From positions 221,920-269,544 of the forward strand of contig BJOX01000099.1 in assembly GCA_009731375.1 (NCBI GenBank): 47,625 bases of DNA, given 5' to 3'. The notes below the pieces were generated by a model. It was not told where the DNA came from. It was given only the letters and a program-made list of their open reading frames with translations, and did no database searches. Shown here piece after piece: positions 39,101-47,625 of this stretch; position 1 is the first letter of the stretch, and each line of letters begins with the position of its first letter. The DNA comes from Paulinella micropora. Its lineage: Eukaryota; Cercozoa; Imbricatea; Euglyphida. The position numbers were made by a program, and so were the translations under genes.

Positions 39101-39344
39101 GCATGTGGTCCCCTTTGCAATCCCCCCGTCCTCCCCACCCGACCAGCATGGCGGATATGGAGGTCAACAGCCTGCGTTGTCACCTGTTTTCCAGCCAGCA
39201 GCCGGTGGAGGCCGTGGATGCAGCGGCCTTGCGGCGTATCTGGCATACTCACAGCAGCAAGCAACGTCGTATTTGTCACACAGTCAACAGCAAAGTACCT
39301 CGTTTCTGAATTACATGGCAGGGGGTAACTCTCGGCTTGAGTAG
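36194..39344 (+). CDS. Eight-exon nuclear-type protein with SET-like centre and CXC-like Cys-rich tail
   Basis: Exons 36194-36297, 36462-37037, 37107-37197, 37252-37307, 37362-37766, 37823-38483, 38532-38703 and 38758-39344 join at GT-AG sites with consistent phase into about 883 residues ending at TAG. The start lies in an unseen upstream exon. Exon 1 is basic. Exon 2 has a Pro run and an acidic/Lys region with two DEKDGKGT-like repeats. Exon 6 holds a possible degenerate SET domain: RYGDIGLREGEELGGFG, then GALINHAPEGSGANCTWI (compare INHSCxPNC), then FFLFDYDGQ (compare the late DYG motif). Exons 7-8 carry CLCPTCP, an acidic and Lys-rich stretch, and repeats CRCPRC, HGEGCDCTGC, HGKGCKCEEC and HGKGSRCKEKC, like a CXC or metallothionein-type metal site, then a Gln/Ser-rich end. 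The SET call is tentative; the gene model is strong. Confidence 0.75.
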
Positions 39345-39374
39345 ACCGTTAGCGCGTACAAGGTAGCATACTCG

Positions 39375-39588
39375 CCTCCGGTGGCGCCACAAGTGCCACT
39401 GGAGGCAGGAGAGAGCATTAACTTTCATTTTCTCTCTTGACTTTACTGTTTATGATTGATTTTGTTGTGTAATTTGTGTTGTACCGCGCTAGGATTCGGA
39501 CTTGCCCTCCTGACGTGGGTATCACGGGTGGGGTGGCGCGGTAGCCTGCGTACGCAGTCCGGTGGCGCTCCAAGTGCCACCGGAGGCG
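39375..39588 (+). promoter_or_regulatory. Two copies of a hairpin motif downstream of the SET-like gene
   Basis: GCCTCCGGTGGCGC pairs with GTGCCACTGGAGGC at 39375-39407. A sister copy at 39558-39588 pairs TCCGGTGGCGC with GTGCCACCGGA. Both loops are CACAA/TCCAA-like. They lie 30 and 213 bp after the stop codon, so probably in the 3' untranslated region. Role unknown. Confidence 0.55.
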
Positions 39589-39783
39589 GGAAAACACAGA
39601 CAATTTATAATTTGCTTTCTTTTTGCAGCTTTGCGTCGTTTTGTTACTTAATTCGCGGCTACACAGCCTGGGGAAGCGGACGTTACCGTCAGGCACATAG
39701 CAGTCTGGAATGTGTAGTACAGCTATCTTTGCGTTGCCGTAGGCTATATTTAAGTAGTCAAAATGCATTATTTAATATAAACT

Positions 39784-39789
39784 AATAAA
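39784..39789 (+). terminator. Possible polyadenylation signal AATAAA
   Basis: AATAAA followed by a T-rich stretch, 440 bp after the stop of the SET-like gene. Position and T-rich follow-on are the only support. Confidence 0.35.
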
Positions 39790-39931
39790 AGTTGTTTTTG
39801 CTATTTACTACGACTTTTAATAACATAAAAAGCATGCCGGTAGTGACTACGCAAATTTGTGCAATCCTTACGACCTACGACCTTCCGGCCCTTCGTATCA
39901 GGAAGAGGATCATATAAGTTAATTATTAATT

Positions 39932-40575
39932 AATTAATTAATATTTTTGCTTTTGCTTTTGATTTTTTTTTTTTTTTTTGTAGTCATTGATGTTATTATT
40001 ATCATTATTATTATTATGTTTTTGTTGTTCTAGGAGGTGAGCTTTTATCCGCTTTTTGAAGATGTTGGGTGTTGTGTCTTTGATATCTTGTGGGAGTTGG
40101 TTCCATTGATGCAGGAACAGTTTTGTGTGATATGGGGTGTTTTGGTCGATGAATAAGTTGCTTTTGATTGAGTGTAGTGTATGGTATGAATGGATATGAT
40201 TTGTTGGGGTGAAGGTGTTGTCGTGTAGTGGTCTGTTGAGTTCTTTGGCGGGGTGGATGAATGGGTGGATTTCTATACAAACTCTGAGTTTATATAGTTG
40301 AGTGATATCAAGGATTTCGAGTTGGTCGAGGAGCGGCTTAGTATGTGATCGGTAATGTGTCTTGGCTATTATTCTGATGATTTTTTCATGTATTTTTATT
40401 AGTGGTTGTATATATTTTTTGTTTTTGTCATGGGTGCCCCAGACGGAGATGTGTTGAATGAAATGCGGGAAGATGTGTGTGTAGTATAGTTGTTTTATGA
40501 TTGTTGTGTGGAGAAATTGTTGTGCGTATCGAAGAGAGGTGATTGTTGGCTGTAGTTTGCGTATGATGTTGCTTA

Positions 40576-40580
<5 letters not shown>
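39932..40580 (-). mobile_element. 3' end of a non-LTR retrotransposon (reverse transcriptase C-terminus)
   Basis: The minus strand is open without a stop for over 200 codons and has no ATG. It reads RDISNIIRKLQPTITSLRYA, then FIQHISVWGTHDKNKK, HEKIIRIIAKTHYRSHTKPL and ILDITQLYKLRV, then NQLPQDIKDTTPNIFKKRIK. The SVWGT, KIIRII and LDITQLYKLR elements match the segment after the palm in LINE/RTE/Jockey-type reverse transcriptases, ending in the usual C-terminal helices. The frame runs into AAT repeats and an A17-18 run (39963-39981), a likely 3' tail. The 5' side is cut at a CT microsatellite at about 40580. The undamaged frame suggests recent insertion. Confidence 0.8.
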
Positions 40581-40644
<64 letters not shown>

Positions 40645-40659
40645 GTCTCTCTCTCTCTG

Positions 40660-40718
<59 letters not shown>

Positions 40719-40766
40719 CTATCTCTCTCTGTCTCTCTCTCTCTCTCTCATTCTCTCTCTCTCTCA
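40581..40766. repeat. (CT)n tract
   Basis: CT/GTCT dinucleotides abutting the truncated retrotransposon. Confidence 0.95.
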
Positions 40767-41010
40767 CACATAATAGTTAGATGATTAGTGCAATAATTAC
40801 ACATAATAGTTAGATGATTAGTGCAATAATTACACATAATAGTTAGATAATTAGTGCAATAATTACACATAATGGTCAAATGATTAGTGCAATAATTACA
40901 CATAATAGTTAGATAATTAGTGCAATAATTACACATAATAGTTAGATAATTAGTGCAATAATTACACATAATAGTTAGATAATTAGTGCAATAATTACAC
41001 ATAATAGTTA
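40767..41010. repeat. 33-bp minisatellite, about 7.4 units
   Basis: ACACATAATAGTTAGATRAT then TAGTGCAATAATT, with few differences between units, embedded inside a CT tract. Confidence 0.95.
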
Positions 41011-41031
41011 GTCTCTGTCTCTCTCTCTCTG

Positions 41032-41103
<72 letters not shown>

Positions 41104-41211
41104 TCTGTCTCTCTCTCTATCTCTCTCTCTCTATCTCTCTCTTTCTCTCTCTCTCTTTATCTCTCTCTATCTCTCTCTCTTTATCTCTCTCTCTCTCTCT
41201 CTCTCTTTATA

Positions 41212-41243
<32 letters not shown>

Positions 41244-41316
41244 TCTCTCTCTCTCTCTCTCTTATCTCTCTCTCTATCTATCTCTCTCTTTATCTCTCTT
41301 TATCTCTCTCTCTCTA

Positions 41317-41349
<33 letters not shown>

Positions 41350-41436
41350 TTATCTCTCTTTATCTCTCTCTCTCTTTATCTCTCTCTCTCTCTCTTTATC
41401 TCTCTCTCTATCTCTCTCTCTTTCTCTTTCTCTCTT

Positions 41437-41475
<39 letters not shown>

Positions 41476-41488
41476 CTCTTTCTTTCTT

Positions 41489-41519
<31 letters not shown>

Positions 41520-41840
41520 TTCTTTCTTTCTCTCTCTCTCTCTCTCTTTCTTTCTCTCTCTCTCTCTTTCTTTCTTTTTTGCTCTCTCTCTCTCTCTCTC
41601 TGCATATGCATGTCTGCAGGTGTTTATGTATGTATGTATGTATGTATGTATTGTATGTATGCATTTATGTATGTATGCATGTATGTATGTAAGTAAGTAT
41701 GTATGTATGCATGTATGTATTTAAGTAAGTATGTATGCATGTATGCATGTATGTATGCATGTATGCATGTATGTATGTATGTATGTATGTATGTATATGT
41801 TCATGTGTATGTATGTATGTATGCATCTATCTATCTATCA

Positions 41841-41883
<43 letters not shown>

Positions 41884-41970
41884 CGTCCTGGGCATGACGG
41901 TAAACTGCATCCCGGAGTTGGACTCGGCCCACTGCACCTACAGCCTGGGGGTTGATCTATCTATCTCCTT
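41011..41970. repeat. (CT)n, (TATG)n and (TATC)n tracts with a short unique island
   Basis: CT dinucleotides to 41600, then TATG and TATC arrays to about 41883. The island 41884-41955 is unique. Its minus strand has a CCCCCAG acceptor and an open frame (AVGAVGRVQLRDAVYRHAQDG in part); its plus strand reads VLGMTVNCIPELDSAHCTY. Not assigned. Confidence 0.85.
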
Positions 41971-42779
41971 CAGCCCTGCACCAGCTGTTTTTGTTTTCTT
42001 GGATTTATGCAGTCGCAGCTGGTGCAGCGTGACTGGCCAGGGCTGATGACTACCCTTCATCGGCACTCGATACACTCTCAAACTGTTCGGGAAAGCCCTA
42101 AGAGCCTTCGATACCGCGGTCTGCGGGAAACCGCAAAGTGCAGCAGGCGAGGTAACGCTCGTCGGATGGTAAAAACTCGAAGGATATGGCCACGCAGGGA
42201 ATAATGGGTAACCCGCAGCCAAGTCCCTTCTTGTCAGGCCAACCCCGCGCATGGCTCCTACTCGGTACGACTACCTCTGATTGGCTGCCTTGGACTGACT
42301 TGGTGTTCCGACGTGAGTTTAGTGACCAGCGGATATTGCAAATGGCCACTACTCTCGGCGTCGGCCCACTTATGTCACCGCTGCAGCTGGCCCGGTAGTC
42401 CACCGTCGCCACTACCCAGTGGTGTCCTGACAAATGGGAAAGGTTCAGAGACTAGACGGGAGTGGGATCTTCCTGTGTGCGGGTAGGCACATAAGTAGGG
42501 AGATCTTAAGGTATAGTCCGCCGCCGCGAAAGTGGTCGCCTTGGATCAAGCTCGAGGGTTGGTGTACCCCTCGGGCCCGAGCCTTGGCGGGGCACGTGAT
42601 CACGGACACGTGTCTCGGTTGGTTCTACGGCCCTCTAGCCAGGGAGGGTCGTAGAACCGTCAGACTGCACAAATTCGGGGCCTAGTGCCCATTCCCAGCT
42701 CGCTACCCAGTCGCTGATTGGCGGCGGGGTGGAATGGATGCCTATGTCTTCGGATATGCAGAGCTGATAGACCAAACAT
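41971..42779 (+). ncRNA. Group I intron-like ribozyme element, copy B
   Basis: Same order of core segments as copy A: CTCAAACTGTTCGGGAAA (42076), TGCGGGAAACCGCAA (42122), CGCAGCCAAGTCCC (42214), TTCAGAGACTAGACGG (42444-42459), AAGGTATAGTCC (42508-42519), GCCGCGAAAGTGGTCGCC. The opening 12-bp stem is conserved while its loop differs from copy A. A peripheral stem (GACTAC with GTAGTC) carries an insert of about 85 nt absent from A. The 3' hairpin has different bases that still pair. It ends GACCAAACATA then (TATC)n, exactly as copy A. No rRNA flank or endonuclease frame. Copy A is about 35 kb away in the same orientation. Confidence 0.8.
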
Positions 42780-42899
42780 ATCTATCTATCTATATATCTA
42801 GCTCTATCTATCTATCTGTGTATCTATGTATCAATCTATCTATCTGTCTATCTGTCTATCTATCTATCTATCTATCTACCTACCTACCTACCTACCTAC

Positions 42900-42963
<64 letters not shown>

Positions 42964-44095
42964 ATATCTGTGTATGTATGTATGTATGTATGTACGTACG
43001 TATGTATGTATGTACGTATGTATGTATGTATGTATGTATGTACGTATGTATGTATGTTTGTATGTATTGCGTGTATTGTATGTATTGTATTGTATGTATG
43101 TATGTATGTATGTATGTATGTATGTATTCATGTATTTATGTACGCATATGTATGTGTGTGTATGTATGTACGTATACATAAAATGTCACATGAATATATA
43201 CATATGTACATACATACATACATACATACTGTATGTATACATACATACATACATACATAGATACATAGATACATAGATACATGTGTGTATGTGTGTACGT
43301 ATGTATGTCTGCAGGTGTATATGTCTATGTATGTATGTATGTATGTATGTATGTGTGTATGTGTGTATGTGTGCATGTGTGCATGTATGTATGTATGTAT
43401 GTATGTCTGTCTGTATCTATCTATCTCTCCATCTATCTTTGTTTGTATGTATGTTAGTATTTATGTATGTGTGTATGTATGTATGTGTGAACGTATGCAT
43501 GTATGTATGTATGTCTGTATGTATGTATGTATGTATGTATGAATGTATGTATGTATGTATGTATGTATGTATACATGTATACATGTATACATGTACGTAC
43601 GTATGGATGTGTATATGTATTTATGTATTTATGTATGTATGTATGTATGTATCTATGTATGTATGTATGCGTGTATATCTGTATGTATATATGTATATAT
43701 GTATGCATGTATGTATGTATGTGTGTACGTGTGTACGTATGTGTATCTGGAAATGTGTATGTATGTATGTATGTATGTATGTAACATTTCATGTTTGTAT
43801 GTATGTATGCATGTATGTATGTGTGCATGTATATATGTATGTATATATGTATGCATATATGTATGTAAATAAGTATGTATATGTGTACGTGTGTACGTAT
43901 GTATTATCTGCAGGTGTGTTTGTATGTATGTATGTATGTATGTGTGTGCACGTGTGTGTGTATGTATGTATGTATGTATGTATGTATGTATGCTTGTACG
44001 TGTACGTACGTATGTATGTATGTATGTATGCATGCATGTATGTATGTATATATGCATGTAACATTTCATGTATGTATGTATGTATGTATGTCGGG

Positions 44096-44154
<59 letters not shown>

Positions 44155-44165
44155 CATATATATAT
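42780..44165. repeat. (TATC)n then (TATG)n, (CT)n and (TA)n tracts
   Basis: 1.4 kb of tetranucleotide repeats starting at the 3' end of copy B. Long frames here encode only Tyr/Met/Cys/Val repeats. Confidence 0.95.
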
Positions 44166-45032
44166 ACCTCCCAAACCTTAACCGCGTTAATATTACTTCA
44201 CTTTAAAGACTACTACTTTATTGTTCTTTTGATATTAATACCGATCAACACTCTACCCATTTTTCATACCATAAGATTCTGTGATCCGTATTTTAATACA
44301 CTGTGGGATGAAGATTTCGGGTCCGGCAGAGCCGAGGTGTACTGAAGTTTGGCCTCAAGCGGAAAATAGGAAGTAATTCATATCTATACCTTGTGGCTAT
44401 GTTTGCCTGTGTGGTGCTTGTGCTACCGGTATTCAAGCTCGCAAGCTCCAGAAGTGTCTTTGTTGTCGAGAGACCATCAAAGGTATTCTTCAACTTTATT
44501 ATTGGCCTAGTGGTTCAGAGCACCGCTAGCAGCAGCAACACCAGACAGAAGCTGTGGCACCTTAAGTGCCCTAACTGACTGAAGGGTGAGACACTGAGAT
44601 AGCGGCCACACCGTCGGAACCTACCACCAGCAGGGACAATAACCCTAACTTCAGTGATTATATATTATATTGCTATTCAATGACATTCAAGATAAAAAAT
44701 AACCAGTGAGTCACAAGTTTTCTGTTTTCGTTAGAATTTCATTTTAGTTAATTTTTTTTTCGCAATCACTCTTTTAGTTTTTGTTGAAAAGTTTGAACTT
44801 AATTTTTTTGTGAAATTAACCGCAGCCTGCCATACTACGATGCGAACTGTCCGCAAAAATGATGTAAATTTTAGCGATTCGGAATTATTATTGGCAGATA
44901 AATTCGGCTTAATTTTTGACATAAAAACTAATAAATATTATTAATAATAAAACCGTCGGAAAAAGTTACTCAAAATCTAAAAAGTGACACAACATCGAAA
45001 AAATCAAGTTTTGTTGTGCCACCCGCCGTTGA
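44166..45032. other. Unique stretch without a confident gene
   Basis: A 61-codon plus frame at 44393-44578 begins with a hydrophobic, signal-like segment (MAMFACVVLVLPVFKLAS) and ends KLWHLKCPN. It could be a small protein or exon, but nothing supports expression. The rest is AT-rich. Confidence 0.35.
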
Positions 45033-45603
45033 ATGTGTGGTACCAGTGGCAAGTGTTTTATTAAACCAGTGTTTCAGCGGCGTAAATGTCGATTCTTGCC
45101 CCTACCAACAGAATGGCAGGGCTTTGAAACGTTTTGTCATTTAAGGGAACGAAAAGTGGCGGATGTGAGGAGAAAAAGGGAGGAGGAGAAGAAAATTGCT
45201 CAAGAAAAGCAGAGTTATTGGCAAGAGGCATACAAAGAAGAGGAGGAGTTCCCGGAATCAGAACTGTGGAAAGAGGATGAAATACGTATCGGAAGGAGTA
45301 TATATTTACAAGTGGAAGATATGTGGCAGCTATACAAGACGTGTATGGCAAGAATCGAGGCTTTGCAACAAGGAGATGAGAGACAAAGGAAGCTTGACGA
45401 GTTGGAAGAAGAGGCTGGAAGGCACAAACAGGTCTACGTGACCTTGTGGGGTTTGGCGAGACAGAGGCGTAGGAAATACTTGAAAACACGATATGACCAA
45501 GTTTCTTGGACACTTGAGTCAATTGGGGTATAACCCTGATGAAGAGGCGGAAATGATAGAGCGTGGCAAGTACAAGCGACAACGAACCAGCTACTTGTCG
45601 TAG
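45033..45603 (+). pseudogene. Charged coiled-coil protein with one frameshift
   Basis: From ATG 45033 the frame runs 166 codons (MCGTSGKCFIKPVFQRRK, then a Glu/Lys/Arg-rich helix with YLQVEDMWQLYKTCMARI) and stops at a TAA (45531-45533). From about 45484 another frame reads KFLGHLSQLGYNPDEEAEM, then IERGKYKRQRTSYLS to TAG at 45603. The overlap at an A-run (GAAAACAC) suggests a one-base indel, so the intact protein would be about 190 residues. No introns are visible, unlike other host genes here. No family recognised. Confidence 0.5.
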
Positions 45604-45652
45604 GACGGTAGGGAGGGGGGAATACCTCTGATTGTATCTACGTTAGGTCACA

Positions 45653-45832
45653 ATGGAGAAGAAGGAGTAAGACAAGGAGGAAAAGGCAGAGGGCAAGAAG
45701 CAGCCAGACCCGTGGCGTCAGGCATGGGAGGAGGAGAACGAGGAAGGAGAAAAGGAAATGTGGGAAAAGTGGGAAATTTTAAAAAAGAATTCATTAAAAA
45801 AAAATCTAGTGGAGGACAAAAAACTTCTTTAA
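45653..45832 (+). pseudogene. Second Glu/Lys/Trp-rich frame with early TAA
   Basis: ATG, then KKE, TAA, then an open run DKEEKAEGKKQPDPWRQAWE and ENEEGEKEMWEKWEILKKN to TAA. Composition and Trp spacing resemble the preceding gene (YWQEAYKEEEE), so it may be a decayed relative or a lost downstream part of it. Confidence 0.35.
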
Positions 45833-45839
45833 TCAAATC

Positions 45840-46269
45840 CAACCGGCGAGGGGGGCTGTGCGTATCTAGCGGCCTATTTCTTTCAATGTTCATCTTCGGC
45901 CGGGCACAGCCCCGCGATTGAGCGTGTCTATTTGCCTTGTGCAGACCGCGCGGGGGGGGGCTGTTTAGGTACAAGCTAGCTTCATGCCTAATTTCCTTCA
46001 CCAAAAAAACTTGCTGCTGTCAAAATCAACGCTGTAAATTATCTGAGCATCTAGCACCTCGAAGGGCCGGGGCGCAGGCCTCTGTTTGCCGGCGTGCCTG
46101 TTTCTCTCCGCTTTGGCCCCGACCTATTTCCATCCGTTGTCTGGCGGACTTATGATGACTAAGAATAGTGCCGGGATCTTGTCGGTTTAGATGCTACAGA
46201 GAATCTGGATTTTTTATTTGGTCCAGGAAGAGGAGTTACATCTTTTCTCCGCAGCAAGGGGGAGAAAGG
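45840..46269. other. GC-rich unassigned stretch
   Basis: Contains a G-run (GCGCGGGGGGGGGC, about 45949-45961) and two loosely similar copies of an AGCGGCCTATTTC / CCGGGCACAGCCCC-type segment. No gene recognised. Confidence 0.4.
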
Positions 46270-47533
46270 TTAGTATGTTCTTTTCTCATTGCTACTGCTG
46301 CTGCTACTACTACTGCTAGCCTTGGCTCCCGCTACAGAGGCAGTCAAATGGTACATTTGCCAGAGCGGCTGCAAGAAATACGGAGCCCTAGTCTTTAGTG
46401 AGTCCCAGCTGCTCATAGCATAGGCGAAGCCTCGTTGTTTCACGAGTGTGTTCAGGATATTCCCCTCTCTAAAGCAGTTTGTGAGGAGGGCTGTGTCGTT
46501 TTGTAAGTAGGTATAGATCTTGTGCGTTACCTCGGCCACTTGTTTTAACGGGTACGCAGCGCTGGGCTCGCGATGGGCATCGCACTGGCCGTAATCTCGG
46601 AGAAAGGATTTCCAGTACGCTTCGCGGTTGTCGGCTGGGGGAAAGTCCAGGGGGCTGTGCCAGAACCAGACAACACGGATCCACAGCTTATCTGCGTTTT
46701 TAGGCTCGCACTGTATCTCGCGCTGTCCCGCACAACACTTGCCGTCACAAAAATGCTTTTTTGCGCGGGTAGAGATATTGTGTCTCGCCGTGTACCTCAG
46801 TAATTTCCTTTGTGTACCCGGGTGTCGAGACCGGGCCACTCTCCTGGATTTCGTACACAGCCCGTACGTTGGTGTCCCGTGAGTTACGCGTAAAGCATTC
46901 AAAAGTAGAATCCGCCTGCCCCGTGACGGTCTCCATCATACTCAAGAGCTGACTCAATGTCTGGACACGCAGTCCGTAGAGCAAAAAGACTAGCTTGTTG
47001 TTCGTAACGCGCAAAGCACTCTCTAGCGCGTCTGGTAGTATCATCAGCTTGCCCCATACACCCTTCCGGGCACACGCAGGCACATCCTCCATCCTAGTTG
47101 GTCTAACTAGCAGAGAGCTAACCGCGTCGTCGATTGGACCGTGCTCGTAGGGGCGCAGGGCTTCCAGGGTTAGCAAAAACGAGAGTAGTTTGTCAGCATT
47201 AGTACGTAGTAAGAGTGCAACTGTCTCTGCGCTCCCCTCGATACGAATTTTTTCGGCTCTGGCGGCTGAGGGCTTTGCCGCCGCCTGTAAGAAGGGTGAG
47301 TCTACCACGGCAAGTTGACCAGCGGTAGCCTCTAGTGTTTCCCCCGTGCGGAATACCAGAGTTAGTTTCCTTGCGTTTGTGCCGTCGACGTCCGCACGCT
47401 CGCCATCCTCCAGGGAGAGCACTTGTTCTGACCACGTCGCTGCTTGTTCAGCTGGTTTGTGCCGTTTTCGGGCTGGGGAGGCAGTTGGCCGAAGTGTCTG
47501 ACATATTCGGCTGATCTTGCCCTCTTGGCTCAT
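46270..47533 (-). pseudogene. BTB/POZ-like gene with one frameshift
   Basis: From ATG 47533 (MSQEGKISRICQ) the frame includes KLTLVFRTGETLEATAGQLA, then VVDSPFLQAAA and VALLLRTNADKLLSFLLTLE. This pattern recalls BTB/POZ domains (hydrophobic TLVF, then a SPFL turn, then late helices). It stops at 46745, but another frame continues without homology loss (HFCDGKCCAGQREIQCEPKN, then LWIRVVWFWHSPLDFPPADN and YLQNDTALLTNCFREGN) to a poly-Ser end at 46270. The switch falls in CGCAAAAAAGC (46755-46765), so loss or gain of one A would account for it. A Cys cluster follows. About 420 residues if intact. The BTB call is tentative. Confidence 0.5.
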
Positions 47534-47625
47534 GGCCTCTTTAGAACTTTAGTTACCCAGCGTACACGCAGATACACACGACCGTGTACACAGCACAGAC
47601 CTGTAGCTGGTCTGTGTCACCCCCC
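47534..47625. other. Upstream of the BTB-like gene
   Basis: Short GC-balanced sequence before the ATG of the minus-strand gene. It may hold its promoter; no motif recognised. Confidence 0.4.

Noticed and set aside
40767-41010. CRISPR-like regular array
   Set aside because: The 33-bp units are contiguous and near-identical with no unique spacers, so this is a minisatellite in a eukaryotic scaffold.
45061-45582. 173-codon minus-strand frame opposite the coiled-coil gene
   Set aside because: The plus frame has clear heptad-type charged coding character and continues past the frameshift; the minus frame is its shadow.

Overview
The window looks like a scaffold from a microsatellite-saturated eukaryotic (protist-type) nuclear genome. 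Host coding sequence occurs as very short exons (20-120 nt) joined by GT-AG introns made largely of simple repeats: (TATC)n, (TATG)n, (CT)n, (GA)n, (ATGTT)n and trinucleotide runs. Five short N runs mark scaffold gaps. I cannot name the species. A myxomycete-like amoebozoan is one guess, with low confidence.

Layout. 0-10 kb: an unassigned 3' exon, long microsatellites, a protein-kinase exon (DFG motif) on the minus strand, an 85-bp minisatellite, a group I intron-like structured RNA element (copy A, 7.0-7.7 kb), and a 260-bp MITE with TA target duplication. 11.2-16.8 kb (minus strand): a gene of at least 15 exons that can be spliced with matching phases, encoding a Cys-rich segment, a charged helical segment and a V8/glutamyl-endopeptidase-like serine protease with its full catalytic triad. 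One intron holds a 5'-truncated copy of the group I element and two apparently identical 465-bp repeats.

17.45-33.95 kb: an AT-rich, intron-poor block that reads as an integrated, decaying Polinton-like virus. It carries FGKY-module genes, a virion surface-type protein, a major capsid candidate, a minor capsid/penton-like protein, an adenain-like cysteine protease at the end of a longer broken gene, a small basic protein, a phage-type tail fibre with an S74 chaperone end, an acidic protein, an rve integrase, and a protein-primed family B DNA polymerase. Most genes carry frameshifts or nonsense codons. The polymerase is cut at the right edge, and no packaging ATPase or terminal inverted repeats are visible.

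34-39.4 kb: a minus-strand chromo-like gene flanked by inverted 181-bp arrays, then an eight-exon plus-strand gene (about 883 residues visible) with a SET-like centre and a Cys-rich CXC-like tail. 39.9-47.6 kb: the 3' end of a non-LTR retrotransposon, more microsatellites, the second full group I-like element (copy B, 41.97-42.78 kb), two charged coiled-coil ORFs, and a BTB-like gene broken by one frameshift.

The most unusual signals are: (1) the dispersed group I intron-like elements, with a covarying terminal stem, a 5'-truncated copy and a constant (TATC)n tail; (2) the Polinton-like virus with its phage-type fibre; and (3) repeated duplication of exon/intron junction fragments inside introns of unrelated genes.
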